From the NCBI GenBank assembly GCA_963775185.1, contig CAVZIE010000025.1, forward strand, positions 1 through 64,000: 64,000 nt of DNA, given 5' to 3'. This document shows positions 57,478 to 64,000 of this stretch, piece after piece; the first letter of the stretch is position 1; each line of letters starts with the position of its first letter. The notes under the pieces were generated by a model that worked only from the letters and a program-made list of their open reading frames with translations, did no database searches and was not told the DNA's origin. This stretch comes from JAPSGB01 sp963775185 (lineage in GTDB: Bacteria; Myxococcota_A; Polyangia; Polyangiales; Polyangiaceae). The translations under genes and the position numbers were made by a program.

Positions 57478-58125
57478 ATGCCGGATAGCGATCCACGCGG
57501 GCGAGAGCTCGAGCTTCTGCGCCCCGACGTCACGCGCGGGCTCATCCGCCGACTCCGGCTCACGGGTCTCCTGGGCCGGTTTCCGGAGCGTCCGGTGTGG
57601 GCGCTCTTCATGTTCGTCAACGGGTTCGTCTCGATCGCGTTGCTCGCCGCGGTGGCGATGCTGACCGGGACGCCCTTCGTGTTCCCGTCGCTGGGCCCCA
57701 CGGCGTTCTTGTTCTTCTTCACCCCGAATTCGCCGACCGCGAGCCCGCGTCACACGCTACTCGGCCACGCGATCGGTATCGCCTGCGGCTACGGTGCGCT
57801 CGTGATCTGTGGGCTCCAGCACACGCCGCCCGCGATCAGCGTGGGCGTCGATGGCGCGCGTGTGCTGGCGGCGGCGCTTTCGCTCGCGGCGACCGGCGCG
57901 CTGATGATCCTGTGCAAGGCCGCTCACCCTCCGGCAGGCGCGACGACGTTGATCGTGTCGCTCGGAATCGTCAGCAAGCCGCTCTACCTCGTGTTGATCG
58001 AGGTCGCGGTGGCGCTGCTCACGGTGCAGGCGATCGTCATCAACCGCCTGGCGGGGCTCGACTACCCGCTGTGGGCGCGCCGGACCGACAAACCCAACCC
58101 CCAGCCAGGGGTCGGCTCCGCATGA
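57478..58125 (+). CDS. HPP-family integral membrane protein
   Basis: About 215 residues, four to five transmembrane helices. HPP family signature: FPSLGPTAFLFFFTPNSPTA with the conserved Pro/Ser region, HTLLGHAIGIACGYGALVIC, and CKAAHPPAGATTLIVSLG with the HPP tripeptide that gives the family its name. ATG 57478 is chosen because a promoter-like TACAAT lies just upstream; ATG 57436 in the same frame would add 14 residues and include that box. Plant chloroplast HPP proteins transport nitrite; a role in nitrite or anion movement here is inferred. ATGA overlap with the next gene. Confidence 0.82.
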   Translation: MPDSDPRGRELELLRPDVTRGLIRRLRLTGLLGRFPERPVWALFMFVNGFVSIALLAAVAMLTGTPFVFPSLGPTAFLFFFTPNSPTASPRHTLLGHAIGIACGYGALVICGLQHTPPAISVGVDGARVLAAALSLAATGALMILCKAAHPPAGATTLIVSLGIVSKPLYLVLIEVAVALLTVQAIVINRLAGLDYPLWARRTDKPNPQPGVGSA

Positions 58126-59171
58126 GCGGCGATGCGAGCGTTCGGCGCGCGTCGCTCTGGGGCCTGGCCGTCGCCGGGCTTCTCGTGGCGGGGATCTACA
58201 TCGGGAGCCGCGGCCTGCGTGACTTCGACGCCGCGCTTGTCGCCTACGCTGGCGCCTCCGTGTTCTGCGCGTTCGGCCTCGCGTACCGCTACGCGATGTG
58301 GCTGAGCCGGCCGCCGACGCGTCTGTACTGGCGGCGCGGCTGGCAGATGTTCCTCGCGCCGTCGCGCCTTCCTCGCAACATCGCGAAGCTGGTGCCGCTG
58401 TTCTGGAACAACATCATCGCGCAGCGCTTCATCGAGAAGCGCTCGCACGCGCGCTGGTTCGCGCATTTGTTCATCGCGTGGGGCTGCCTGCTTGCCGCCG
58501 CCGTGACGTTTCCGCTGTCTTTCGGCTGGATCCGCTTCGAGAGCGCGGCGGACTCGCCGGATATCTACCAGGCGTTCGTGTTCGGCGTGAACGTGTTCTC
58601 GTTCCCGCTCTCGAGCCCGCTCGCGCCGCTCGTCTTCAACGTCCTCGACGTCGCCGCGGGCATGGTGCTCATCGGCATCGGCATCGCGCTGTTCCGGCGC
58701 GGTCGGGATCGGGGCGCTCTCGCCGTGCAACAGTTCGCGAACGACCTCCTGCCGCTGCTGCTCTTGTTCGCCGTATCGGTGACCGGCGTCTTCCTGACGG
58801 TCTCGACGCACCTCATGAAGGGGCTTCACTACGGCTTCCTGTCGGAGCTTCACGCCGTCACGGTGATCTTCACGCTCTTGTACCTGCCATTTGGCAAGTT
58901 CTTCCATGTGTTCCAACGACCGGCGCAGCTCAGTCTGGAGTTCTACAGGGATGTCGGTGCGGCGCGGGGGCCGGCGCGATGCGCCAGCTGCGGGGAGCCC
59001 TTCGCGACGTCGCTGCACGTCGCGGACCTGAAACAGGTGCAGGCGGAGCTCGGTATCGCCTACGCCACGGACCGCGGACACTACCAGGACGTTTGCCCGG
59101 CGTGCCGGCGCAAATCACTCGCCGTGACGCAGGATCGGCTGTGGCGCGACGCGCGCGCTCGGAGGAAATGA
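58122..59171 (+). CDS. Membrane protein with b-type cytochrome-like core and C-terminal Zn ribbon
   Basis: 349 residues. Start overlaps the HPP stop. About six transmembrane helices with His in plausible heme positions (SHARWFAHLFIAWGCLLAAA, FLTVSTHLMKGLHYGFLSEL, HAVTVIFTLLYLPFGKFFHV), like NarI/HdrE-type quinone-linked b cytochromes. The last ~70 residues hold four Cys, in two CxxC pairs (CASCGEP, CPACRRKS), a zinc-ribbon or rubredoxin-like end. It sits 4 bp before the molybdopterin enzyme and probably passes electrons between quinone and that complex. Exact family not certain. Confidence 0.75.
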   Translation: MSGDASVRRASLWGLAVAGLLVAGIYIGSRGLRDFDAALVAYAGASVFCAFGLAYRYAMWLSRPPTRLYWRRGWQMFLAPSRLPRNIAKLVPLFWNNIIAQRFIEKRSHARWFAHLFIAWGCLLAAAVTFPLSFGWIRFESAADSPDIYQAFVFGVNVFSFPLSSPLAPLVFNVLDVAAGMVLIGIGIALFRRGRDRGALAVQQFANDLLPLLLLFAVSVTGVFLTVSTHLMKGLHYGFLSELHAVTVIFTLLYLPFGKFFHVFQRPAQLSLEFYRDVGAARGPARCASCGEPFATSLHVADLKQVQAELGIAYATDRGHYQDVCPACRRKSLAVTQDRLWRDARARRK

Positions 59172-59175
59172 CACG

Positions 59176-61398
59176 ATGGCAAAGCTGCCCGTTCCCGTTG
59201 CCGACCTCGTGGATCGTTTCGGTCCCCATTTGCACACAGTGCCGGCTGGCGGTTGGACGCCCATCGGCGAGCCAGATCGCCTGGTCAAGACCCACTGCTG
59301 CTTCTGCGGCCAGCAGTGCGGCATCCAGCTCAAGGTGAAGAACAACAAGGTCGTCGGGTTCGAGCCATGGGAAGAGTTTCCATTCAACCAGGGGAAGCTC
59401 TGCCCCAAGGGAGTGAAGCGGTACATGCAGGGCGATCACCCCGACCGCTTGCTCGAGCCGCTCGAGCGCGTCGAGGGCGTCGGCTTCCGCCCGATCGACT
59501 GGGACAGCGCGCTCGATCGCACCGCGAAGGCGATCCGGAGCATCCAGGAGAAGCACGGTCCGGACAGCTTCGCGATCCTGACAGGCGCCTCGCTGACGAA
59601 CGAGAAGGCGTACCTGATGGGCAAGTTCGCCCGCGTCGCCGTGCGGACGGCGAACATCGACTACAACGGCCGGTTGTGCATGGTCAGCGCGGCCGCCGCG
59701 TCGAAGAAGATCCTCGGCATCGATCGCGCGGCCAATCCCTGGAGCGACATCCGTAAAGCGGACGTGATCCTGATCGCCGGCGCGAACGTCGCAGAGTGTG
59801 CGCCGATCACCACGGAGTACATCTGGTCGGCACGCGAGCGCGGCGCGAAGATCATCGTGCTCGATCCACGCATGACGCCCATCGCGCGCACCGTGGATCT
59901 GTACATTCCTGTGCGCTCCGGCGGCGACATCGCCGTGTTCAACGGAATGCTCAACGTCATGATCGAGCGCGGCTGGGTCGACCGCGACTTCATCCGCGAC
60001 CACACCACCGGCTTCGACAAGGTCGAGGCGGCCGTCGAGAAGTACACACCGGAGTACGCCGCGAAGATCGCCGGCGTGCCCGCGAGCATGATCGTGCGCG
60101 CTGCCGAGCTGTGGGGGCCTGCCAAGTCGAGCTTCCTGCTGCACGCGCGCGGCATCGAGCACCACTCGAAGGGCGTGGACAACTGCATGGCCGCGATCAA
60201 CCTGGTCGTCGCCACCGGGCGCATCGGTCGCGAAGGCTCTGGCTACGCCATGATCACCGGTCAGGGCAACGGCCAGGGCGCTCGCGAGCAAGGTCAGAAG
60301 GCCGAGCAGTTGCCCGGCCAGCGCGACGTCGAGAACCCGGAGCATCGGCGCTACATCGCCGACGTCTGGGGCGTGCCGGAGGAGTCGATTCCGCACAAGG
60401 GGCTGAGCGCGGTCGAGCTGCTGGAGGCGATCCACGACGAGCGCATCAAGGGGCTCTTGCTCATCTGCTTCAACCCCATGGTCTCGCTGCCAGATCAGAA
60501 CTACATCCGCGCGGCGCTCGACAAGCTCGAGTACTTCGCCGGCATCGATTTCTTCTTGTCGGAGACGCTGCACCACGCGGACGTCGTCATGCCCGGCTCG
60601 CTGATGGAGGAGGACGAGGGCACGACGACGACGGCGGAGGGTCGCGTCGTCCACCACCAGAAGGCAGTCGACCCGCCGGGCAATGCCCGTGTGGACTGGC
60701 GCATCATCTGCGACCTTGCTGCGCGCCTCGGCGTCGCCGACAAGTTCGCGTTCCAGTCGCCGCGCGAGATCTTCGAGGAGCTTCGCGTCGCGTCCAGAGG
60801 CGGAGCGTCCGACTACTACGGCATCACCTACGAGAAGATCGACGAGCAGATGGGCGTGTTCTGGCCCTGCCCATCGCTCGATCATCCGGGTACGCCGCGC
60901 CTGTACGAAGGCGGAAAGTTCGCGCACCCCGACGGGAAGGCCCACTTCCAGCCCGTAGAATGGCATCCCGCCGCAGAAGAGCCGGACGACGAATATCCGA
61001 TCACGCTCACGACCGGTCGGGTCGTGTCCCAGTATCTTTCGGGCACGCAGACACGCCGCATCGGCGCGCTGGTCAAGCAGAACCCGTCTGCCTACTGCGA
61101 GATGCACCCGCGCCTGGCGGAAGAGCTCGGGATAGCAGTCGGCGACTTTGTCCGGGTGGAGAGCCGCCGCGGAACAGCGACGCTGCGTGTGATGATCGTC
61201 AAGACGATCCGTCCGGACCACGTCTTCATCCCGTACCACTGGCCGTTGGAGCGAGCGGCCAACAACTGCACCATCCGGGCGCTGGATCCGGTATCGAAGA
61301 TCCCCGAATTCAAGATCTGCGCGGTGCGTGTCACGCGCGTCGACGCGCCCGACGACGCGGACGCCCGGCTCGAACCCCAGGCGGGAGGCATTGGATGA
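59176..61398 (+). CDS. Molybdopterin oxidoreductase (nitrate reductase / formate dehydrogenase superfamily)
   Basis: 740 residues. N-terminal [4Fe-4S] site C41-x2-C44-x3-C48-x27-C76 (CCFCGQQCGI, KLCPKGVKRYM). The Mo-bis-MGD binding region includes NGRLCMVSAAAASKK with Cys168 as probable Mo ligand, as in assimilatory and periplasmic nitrate reductases or Cys-type formate dehydrogenases. Other family blocks: GANVAECAPITTEYIW, TGQGNGQGAREQGQKAEQLP and HPDGKAHFQPVEW, then LTTGRVVSQYLSGTQTRR in the C-terminal MopB domain. No Tat signal, so it is probably cytoplasmic. Followed by an Fe-S protein and preceded by a b-type membrane protein; together they resemble a membrane-linked nitrate reductase. 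Substrate not proven. Confidence 0.9.
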   Translation: MAKLPVPVADLVDRFGPHLHTVPAGGWTPIGEPDRLVKTHCCFCGQQCGIQLKVKNNKVVGFEPWEEFPFNQGKLCPKGVKRYMQGDHPDRLLEPLERVEGVGFRPIDWDSALDRTAKAIRSIQEKHGPDSFAILTGASLTNEKAYLMGKFARVAVRTANIDYNGRLCMVSAAAASKKILGIDRAANPWSDIRKADVILIAGANVAECAPITTEYIWSARERGAKIIVLDPRMTPIARTVDLYIPVRSGGDIAVFNGMLNVMIERGWVDRDFIRDHTTGFDKVEAAVEKYTPEYAAKIAGVPASMIVRAAELWGPAKSSFLLHARGIEHHSKGVDNCMAAINLVVATGRIGREGSGYAMITGQGNGQGAREQGQKAEQLPGQRDVENPEHRRYIADVWGVPEESIPHKGLSAVELLEAIHDERIKGLLLICFNPMVSLPDQNYIRAALDKLEYFAGIDFFLSETLHHADVVMPGSLMEEDEGTTTTAEGRVVHHQKAVDPPGNARVDWRIICDLAARLGVADKFAFQSPREIFEELRVASRGGASDYYGITYEKIDEQMGVFWPCPSLDHPGTPRLYEGGKFAHPDGKAHFQPVEWHPAAEEPDDEYPITLTTGRVVSQYLSGTQTRRIGALVKQNPSAYCEMHPRLAEELGIAVGDFVRVESRRGTATLRVMIVKTIRPDHVFIPYHWPLERAANNCTIRALDPVSKIPEFKICAVRVTRVDAPDDADARLEPQAGGIG

Positions 61399-62027
61399 GC
61401 GAGCTCGCGTTCTTCATCGACTACTCGCGATGCATCGGCTGCAAGGCGTGCGTGCAGGCGTGCGAAGAGTGCGACACGCACCGCGGTCGATCGATGATCC
61501 ACCTCGAGACCATCGCGCGGCGCGACAGCGTGCAGACGGCGCCGCAGGTATGCATGCACTGCGAGGATCCGATCTGCGCGCGTGTCTGCCCTGCCGACGC
61601 CATCAAGCAGACGCCCGACGGCGTGACGCAGTCGTCGCTGAAGCCACGTTGCATCGGCTGTTCGAACTGCGTGCTGTCGTGTCCGTTCGGCGTGCCGAAG
61701 TACGAGGTCGAGTTCGACCAGATGATGAAGTGCGACTACTGCTACGATCGAACGAGCGTCGGCAAGCGCCCGATGTGCGCTACCGTGTGCCCGTCGCAGG
61801 CGCTCGCCTTCACGACGCGCGAGGAAATCGAACGCACACGCGGTGGAACGGCCGTGAACGAATGGCGCTTCGGCGACGAGGTCGTACACACCTTGGTACA
61901 TGTGATGGTCCCGCGCGAAACAGAGCGCGTGGAAGTCGACGTCGTCGGGCTTCACCGGAAGGACGGGTCGCCCATCGCGCTCGCGCCGGATCCCACAGAT
62001 GTCGCGACGCTATTGGAGGGAGCATAG
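61395..62027 (+). CDS. Four-cluster ferredoxin-type electron transfer subunit
   Basis: 210 residues, NarH/DmsB/NrfC-like. ATG overlaps the molybdo-enzyme stop, with GGGAGG upstream. Four Cys sets: CIGCKACVQACEECD, CMHCEDPICARVCPADA, CIGCSNCVLSCPFGV and CDYCYDRTSVGKRPMCATVC, the usual layout for four [4Fe-4S] clusters. It carries electrons between the molybdopterin protein and the membrane quinone subunit. No signal peptide, in line with a cytoplasm-facing complex. Confidence 0.92.
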   Translation: MSELAFFIDYSRCIGCKACVQACEECDTHRGRSMIHLETIARRDSVQTAPQVCMHCEDPICARVCPADAIKQTPDGVTQSSLKPRCIGCSNCVLSCPFGVPKYEVEFDQMMKCDYCYDRTSVGKRPMCATVCPSQALAFTTREEIERTRGGTAVNEWRFGDEVVHTLVHVMVPRETERVEVDVVGLHRKDGSPIALAPDPTDVATLLEGA

Positions 62028-62531
62028 ATGGCCGACGAAAAGCGACGGTTGCCGGCCTGGCAGGCCGATTTTCCCATCGACTGGGACCAGGACCACTACA
62101 TCACTCGTCGCGAGCTCGCGAAGTTCCTCGCGCTCGGGTCGGCGCTGGTTGCCGGCGCGAACGTCGCCGTGGCTGTCGTCGGGCGGCTGCACTCCGAGCC
62201 GAGGTACACCGAGAAGCGCATCGCGTCCGCCGCGGCTCTCACGGCCGGGCAGTCGCTCCTGTTCCGTTACCCGACCGACCGGGACCCCTGCATCCTGGTG
62301 CGCACGCGCGAAGGCGTGCTCGTCGCGTTCTCCAGCGTCTGCACCCACCTGTCGTGCGCGGTCGTCTACCGGGCGTCCGATGATCGACTCTTCTGTCCTT
62401 GCCATCGGGGGCTGTTCGAATGCGGCCCCGGCGGTGCGCGCCCCATCGAAGGCCCCCCGGAGCGACCGCTTCCGCAGATCGTCCTCTCCGTACGGGGCGA
62501 CGACGTGTTCGCGACCGGCGTGGCGAGCTGA
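62028..62531 (+). CDS. Rieske [2Fe-2S] protein with Tat-like N-terminus
   Basis: 167 residues. Rieske site CTHLSC (C105, H107) and CPCHRGLF (C123, H126), with C110 and C125 as the disulfide pair. N-terminal ITRRELAKFLALGSALVAGA carries a twin-Arg and hydrophobic stretch resembling a Tat signal or anchor, so it probably faces the periplasm. The next gene is a small membrane protein. Occurrence beside a molybdopterin/FeS/b-type set suggests it links this complex to the quinone pool or to cytochrome c, in the manner of alternative cytochrome b/c complexes. Confidence 0.9.
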   Translation: MADEKRRLPAWQADFPIDWDQDHYITRRELAKFLALGSALVAGANVAVAVVGRLHSEPRYTEKRIASAAALTAGQSLLFRYPTDRDPCILVRTREGVLVAFSSVCTHLSCAVVYRASDDRLFCPCHRGLFECGPGGARPIEGPPERPLPQIVLSVRGDDVFATGVAS

Positions 62532-62534
62532 GCC

Positions 62535-62765
62535 ATGAGCTACCGCAGACAAGGCCAACAGCTGTACACGGCGATCGCCGTGCTGATCGGCACGCTCGTC
62601 ATCGTCCAGCTCTGGTTGCTCTCCGCCTCTCTCGACGCGGTCCTGGGCCGCGATCCGGGGCGCGCCGTTCCAGCCGCGATTGCGTCCCTGGTGCTGCTCG
62701 CCGTGAATGGCGCGCTCTTGCTGTACGTGCGCGGATTCGACAAGCGCATGCGCTCTGCGCGCTGA
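62535..62765 (+). CDS. Small two-helix membrane protein
   Basis: 76 residues, starting 3 bp after the Rieske stop. Two hydrophobic helices (LYTAIAVLIGTLVIVQLWLL and IASLVLLAVNGALLLYVRG) with basic ends. Often such a DUF-type protein follows Rieske subunits in this kind of operon; I recognise no named family. Probably a membrane anchor or accessory of the complex. Confidence 0.7.
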   Translation: MSYRRQGQQLYTAIAVLIGTLVIVQLWLLSASLDAVLGRDPGRAVPAAIASLVLLAVNGALLLYVRGFDKRMRSAR

Positions 62766-62825
62766 GCGTCCGGCACTTTTGGGCCTACCAGCGCCGCCCG
62801 GCGGAGCTATGCTGCCGGAACTTAC

Positions 62826-64000
62826 ATGGGACCCCATACAACGTCACGCGGGGCCGCGCCGTTGCCCGTCGCCCCGTCGATGACAGAAGCGCTGCGCTCG
62901 GTGCGCTCGCGTCCGGCGCGTGGACCCGGACGCCGGACCCTCTTCATCACCGCGATTGCGGCGGCGCTCGGCGTCGTCGCCAGCGGCATCGCGTGGGGGC
63001 TGATGCGGCTGATCGGCTTCATCACGAACCTCGCGTTCTTCGGCCGCGTCTCCACGGCGCTGGTGTCGCCGGCAGGCCATCATCTCGGCGTCTGGGTCCT
63101 GGTCGTCCCGGTGCTGGGCGGGCTCGTCGTCGGCGTGATGGCACGCTACGGCTCGTCGGCCATCCGCGGTCACGGAATCCCGGAAGCGATGGAGCAGGTG
63201 CTCTTCAACAAGAGCCGCATTCCGGCGCGCGTGATGTTCCTCAAACCACTCTCCTCGGCGGTCGCCATCGGCACCGGCGGGCCTTTCGGTGCGGAAGGTC
63301 CGATCATCGCGACGGGCGCGGCGCTCGGCTCGTTCGTGGGACAGCTCGTCCATATCAACGCGTCCGAGCGCAAGACGCTCCTCGCGGCCGGCGCCGCCGC
63401 CGGCATGTCCGCGACGTTCGGCAGCCCAGTGGCCGCGGTACTGCTGGCGATCGAGCTTCTGCTCTTCGAGCTCAATCCTCGTTCGCTGATCCCCGTCGCG
63501 CTCGCGAGCTCGACCGCTGCGGCGGGCCGTGTCGCGATCGCAGGATCTGCAGCCGTGTTCCCCATGCCCGCGCTGGCGCAGCCCGGAGGCGTGGCGCTGG
63601 CGTTCTACATCGCGCTGGGCGCGGTGGTCGGCGTCGCGGCGGTTCTGGTCACGAAGCTCGTGTACCGGATTGAAGACGCGTTCGAACACCTGCCGATCCA
63701 TTGGATGTGGTGGCCCGCTATCGGCGGGGTCGCGGTCGGCGCCGTCGCTCTCCTCGAACCGCGCACGCTCGGCGTGGGCTACGACAACATCGACTCAATC
63801 TTGTCGGGGACGCTCATGAGTCGTGCGGTCATCGCCCTCGGCGCGTTCAAGCTGGTCTCGTGGGCGATCTCGCTCGGCAGCGGAACTTCCGGTGGGACGC
63901 TGGCGCCGCTGTTCACCATCGGTGGCGCCTTGGGCTCGGCGCTCGGCGCTCTCGCCGTCCTCGTGTTGCCCGGCGCGGGCGTGGACGTGCGTGTGGCCGC
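62826..64000 (+). CDS. ClC-family chloride/anion channel or transporter (3' end outside window)
   Basis: At least 391 residues, open at the right edge. ClC motifs: GHGIPEAMEQ in the first selectivity position (His where many have Ser in GSGIP), TGGPFGAEGPIIATGAALGS with the Glu gate, and GSGTSGGTLAPLFTIGGALG. ATG 62826 begins inside the motif shared with the HPP gene; ATG 62880 is a plausible later start just before the first helix (GRRTLFITAIAAALGVVASG). 61 bp after the small membrane gene. It exchanges Cl-, nitrate or a related anion for protons; selectivity cannot be settled from this residue alone. Confidence 0.9.
   Translation, partial: MGPHTTSRGAAPLPVAPSMTEALRSVRSRPARGPGRRTLFITAIAAALGVVASGIAWGLMRLIGFITNLAFFGRVSTALVSPAGHHLGVWVLVVPVLGGLVVGVMARYGSSAIRGHGIPEAMEQVLFNKSRIPARVMFLKPLSSAVAIGTGGPFGAEGPIIATGAALGSFVGQLVHINASERKTLLAAGAAAGMSATFGSPVAAVLLAIELLLFELNPRSLIPVALASSTAAAGRVAIAGSAAVFPMPALAQPGGVALAFYIALGAVVGVAAVLVTKLVYRIEDAFEHLPIHWMWWPAIGGVAVGAVALLEPRTLGVGYDNIDSILSGTLMSRAVIALGAFKLVSWAISLGSGTSGGTLAPLFTIGGALGSALGALAVLVLPGAGVDVRVA

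Overview
The window is one continuous piece of a very GC-rich chromosome, most likely from a myxobacterium (Myxococcota, probably Polyangia). The signs are a MYXO-CTERM-type sorting tail on a giant Cys-rich surface protein, many lipoproteins with Gly/Ser/Thr/Ala-rich linkers (GTGG, AGGS repeats), two eukaryotic-like Ser/Thr kinases, a PEGA protein, and TTG/GTG starts. No rRNA or tRNA genes are visible. The one RNA gene I can support is a complete tmRNA (43531-43879) with tag ANDNAIALAA.

Layout. 1-2320: hybrid PAS histidine kinase (minus, runs off the left edge). 2460-14208: cell-surface block, with a Rieske oxygenase relic, a 2,382-residue protein with 37 disintegrin-loop-like repeats, a PKD-type lipoprotein, an outer-membrane-like protein and a divergent lipoprotein. 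14209-22300: unstable stretch with an HNH endonuclease, an IS1182-like transposase relic, a TolB-like propeller lipoprotein, a lone receiver, and broken or truncated genes (a copy of the treZ 3' end, LuxR regulators, a reverse-transcriptase N-terminus, DUF4160/DUF2442). 22515-31415: RCC1-like lipoprotein, treZ-treY for trehalose synthesis, a DUF4230 protein and a PlsC acyltransferase. 31434-41274: repeat-rich accessory stretch holding an IS21 relic in two pieces around a kinase-PEGA-lipoprotein operon, a second kinase, and four kinds of palindromic or tandem repeat. 41325-44780: OsmC relic, two paralogous lipoproteins, tmRNA and a VapBC-like pair.

44947-64000 is a dense respiratory / nitrogen-oxide cluster. 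It contains hemerythrins, an RIC-type iron-sulfur repair protein, DUF2249 proteins (one fused to a TIM-barrel-like domain), two MIP18/DUF59 proteins, a sigma54 activator with a short Cys-rich N-terminus, a c'-type cytochrome, NnrS-like membrane proteins and cbb3-type oxidase subunits. It then continues with an HPP-family protein, a b-type membrane protein, a molybdopterin oxidoreductase, a four-cluster ferredoxin, a Rieske protein and a ClC channel. Most plus-strand genes here overlap by 4-14 bp, so they are probably co-transcribed. My reading is defence against nitric oxide linked to low-oxygen or nitrate-dependent electron transport.

Two features run through the whole window. First, a dispersed 18-24 bp REP element (core GGTCCGGCGCGGAA) recurs at about a dozen sites, three of them as inverted REPIN pairs. 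Second, about a dozen genes are broken by a single-base frameshift, and every one I could reconstruct needs exactly one base removed. That bias suggests insertion errors in the assembly, so such genes are annotated across the shift as probably functional.
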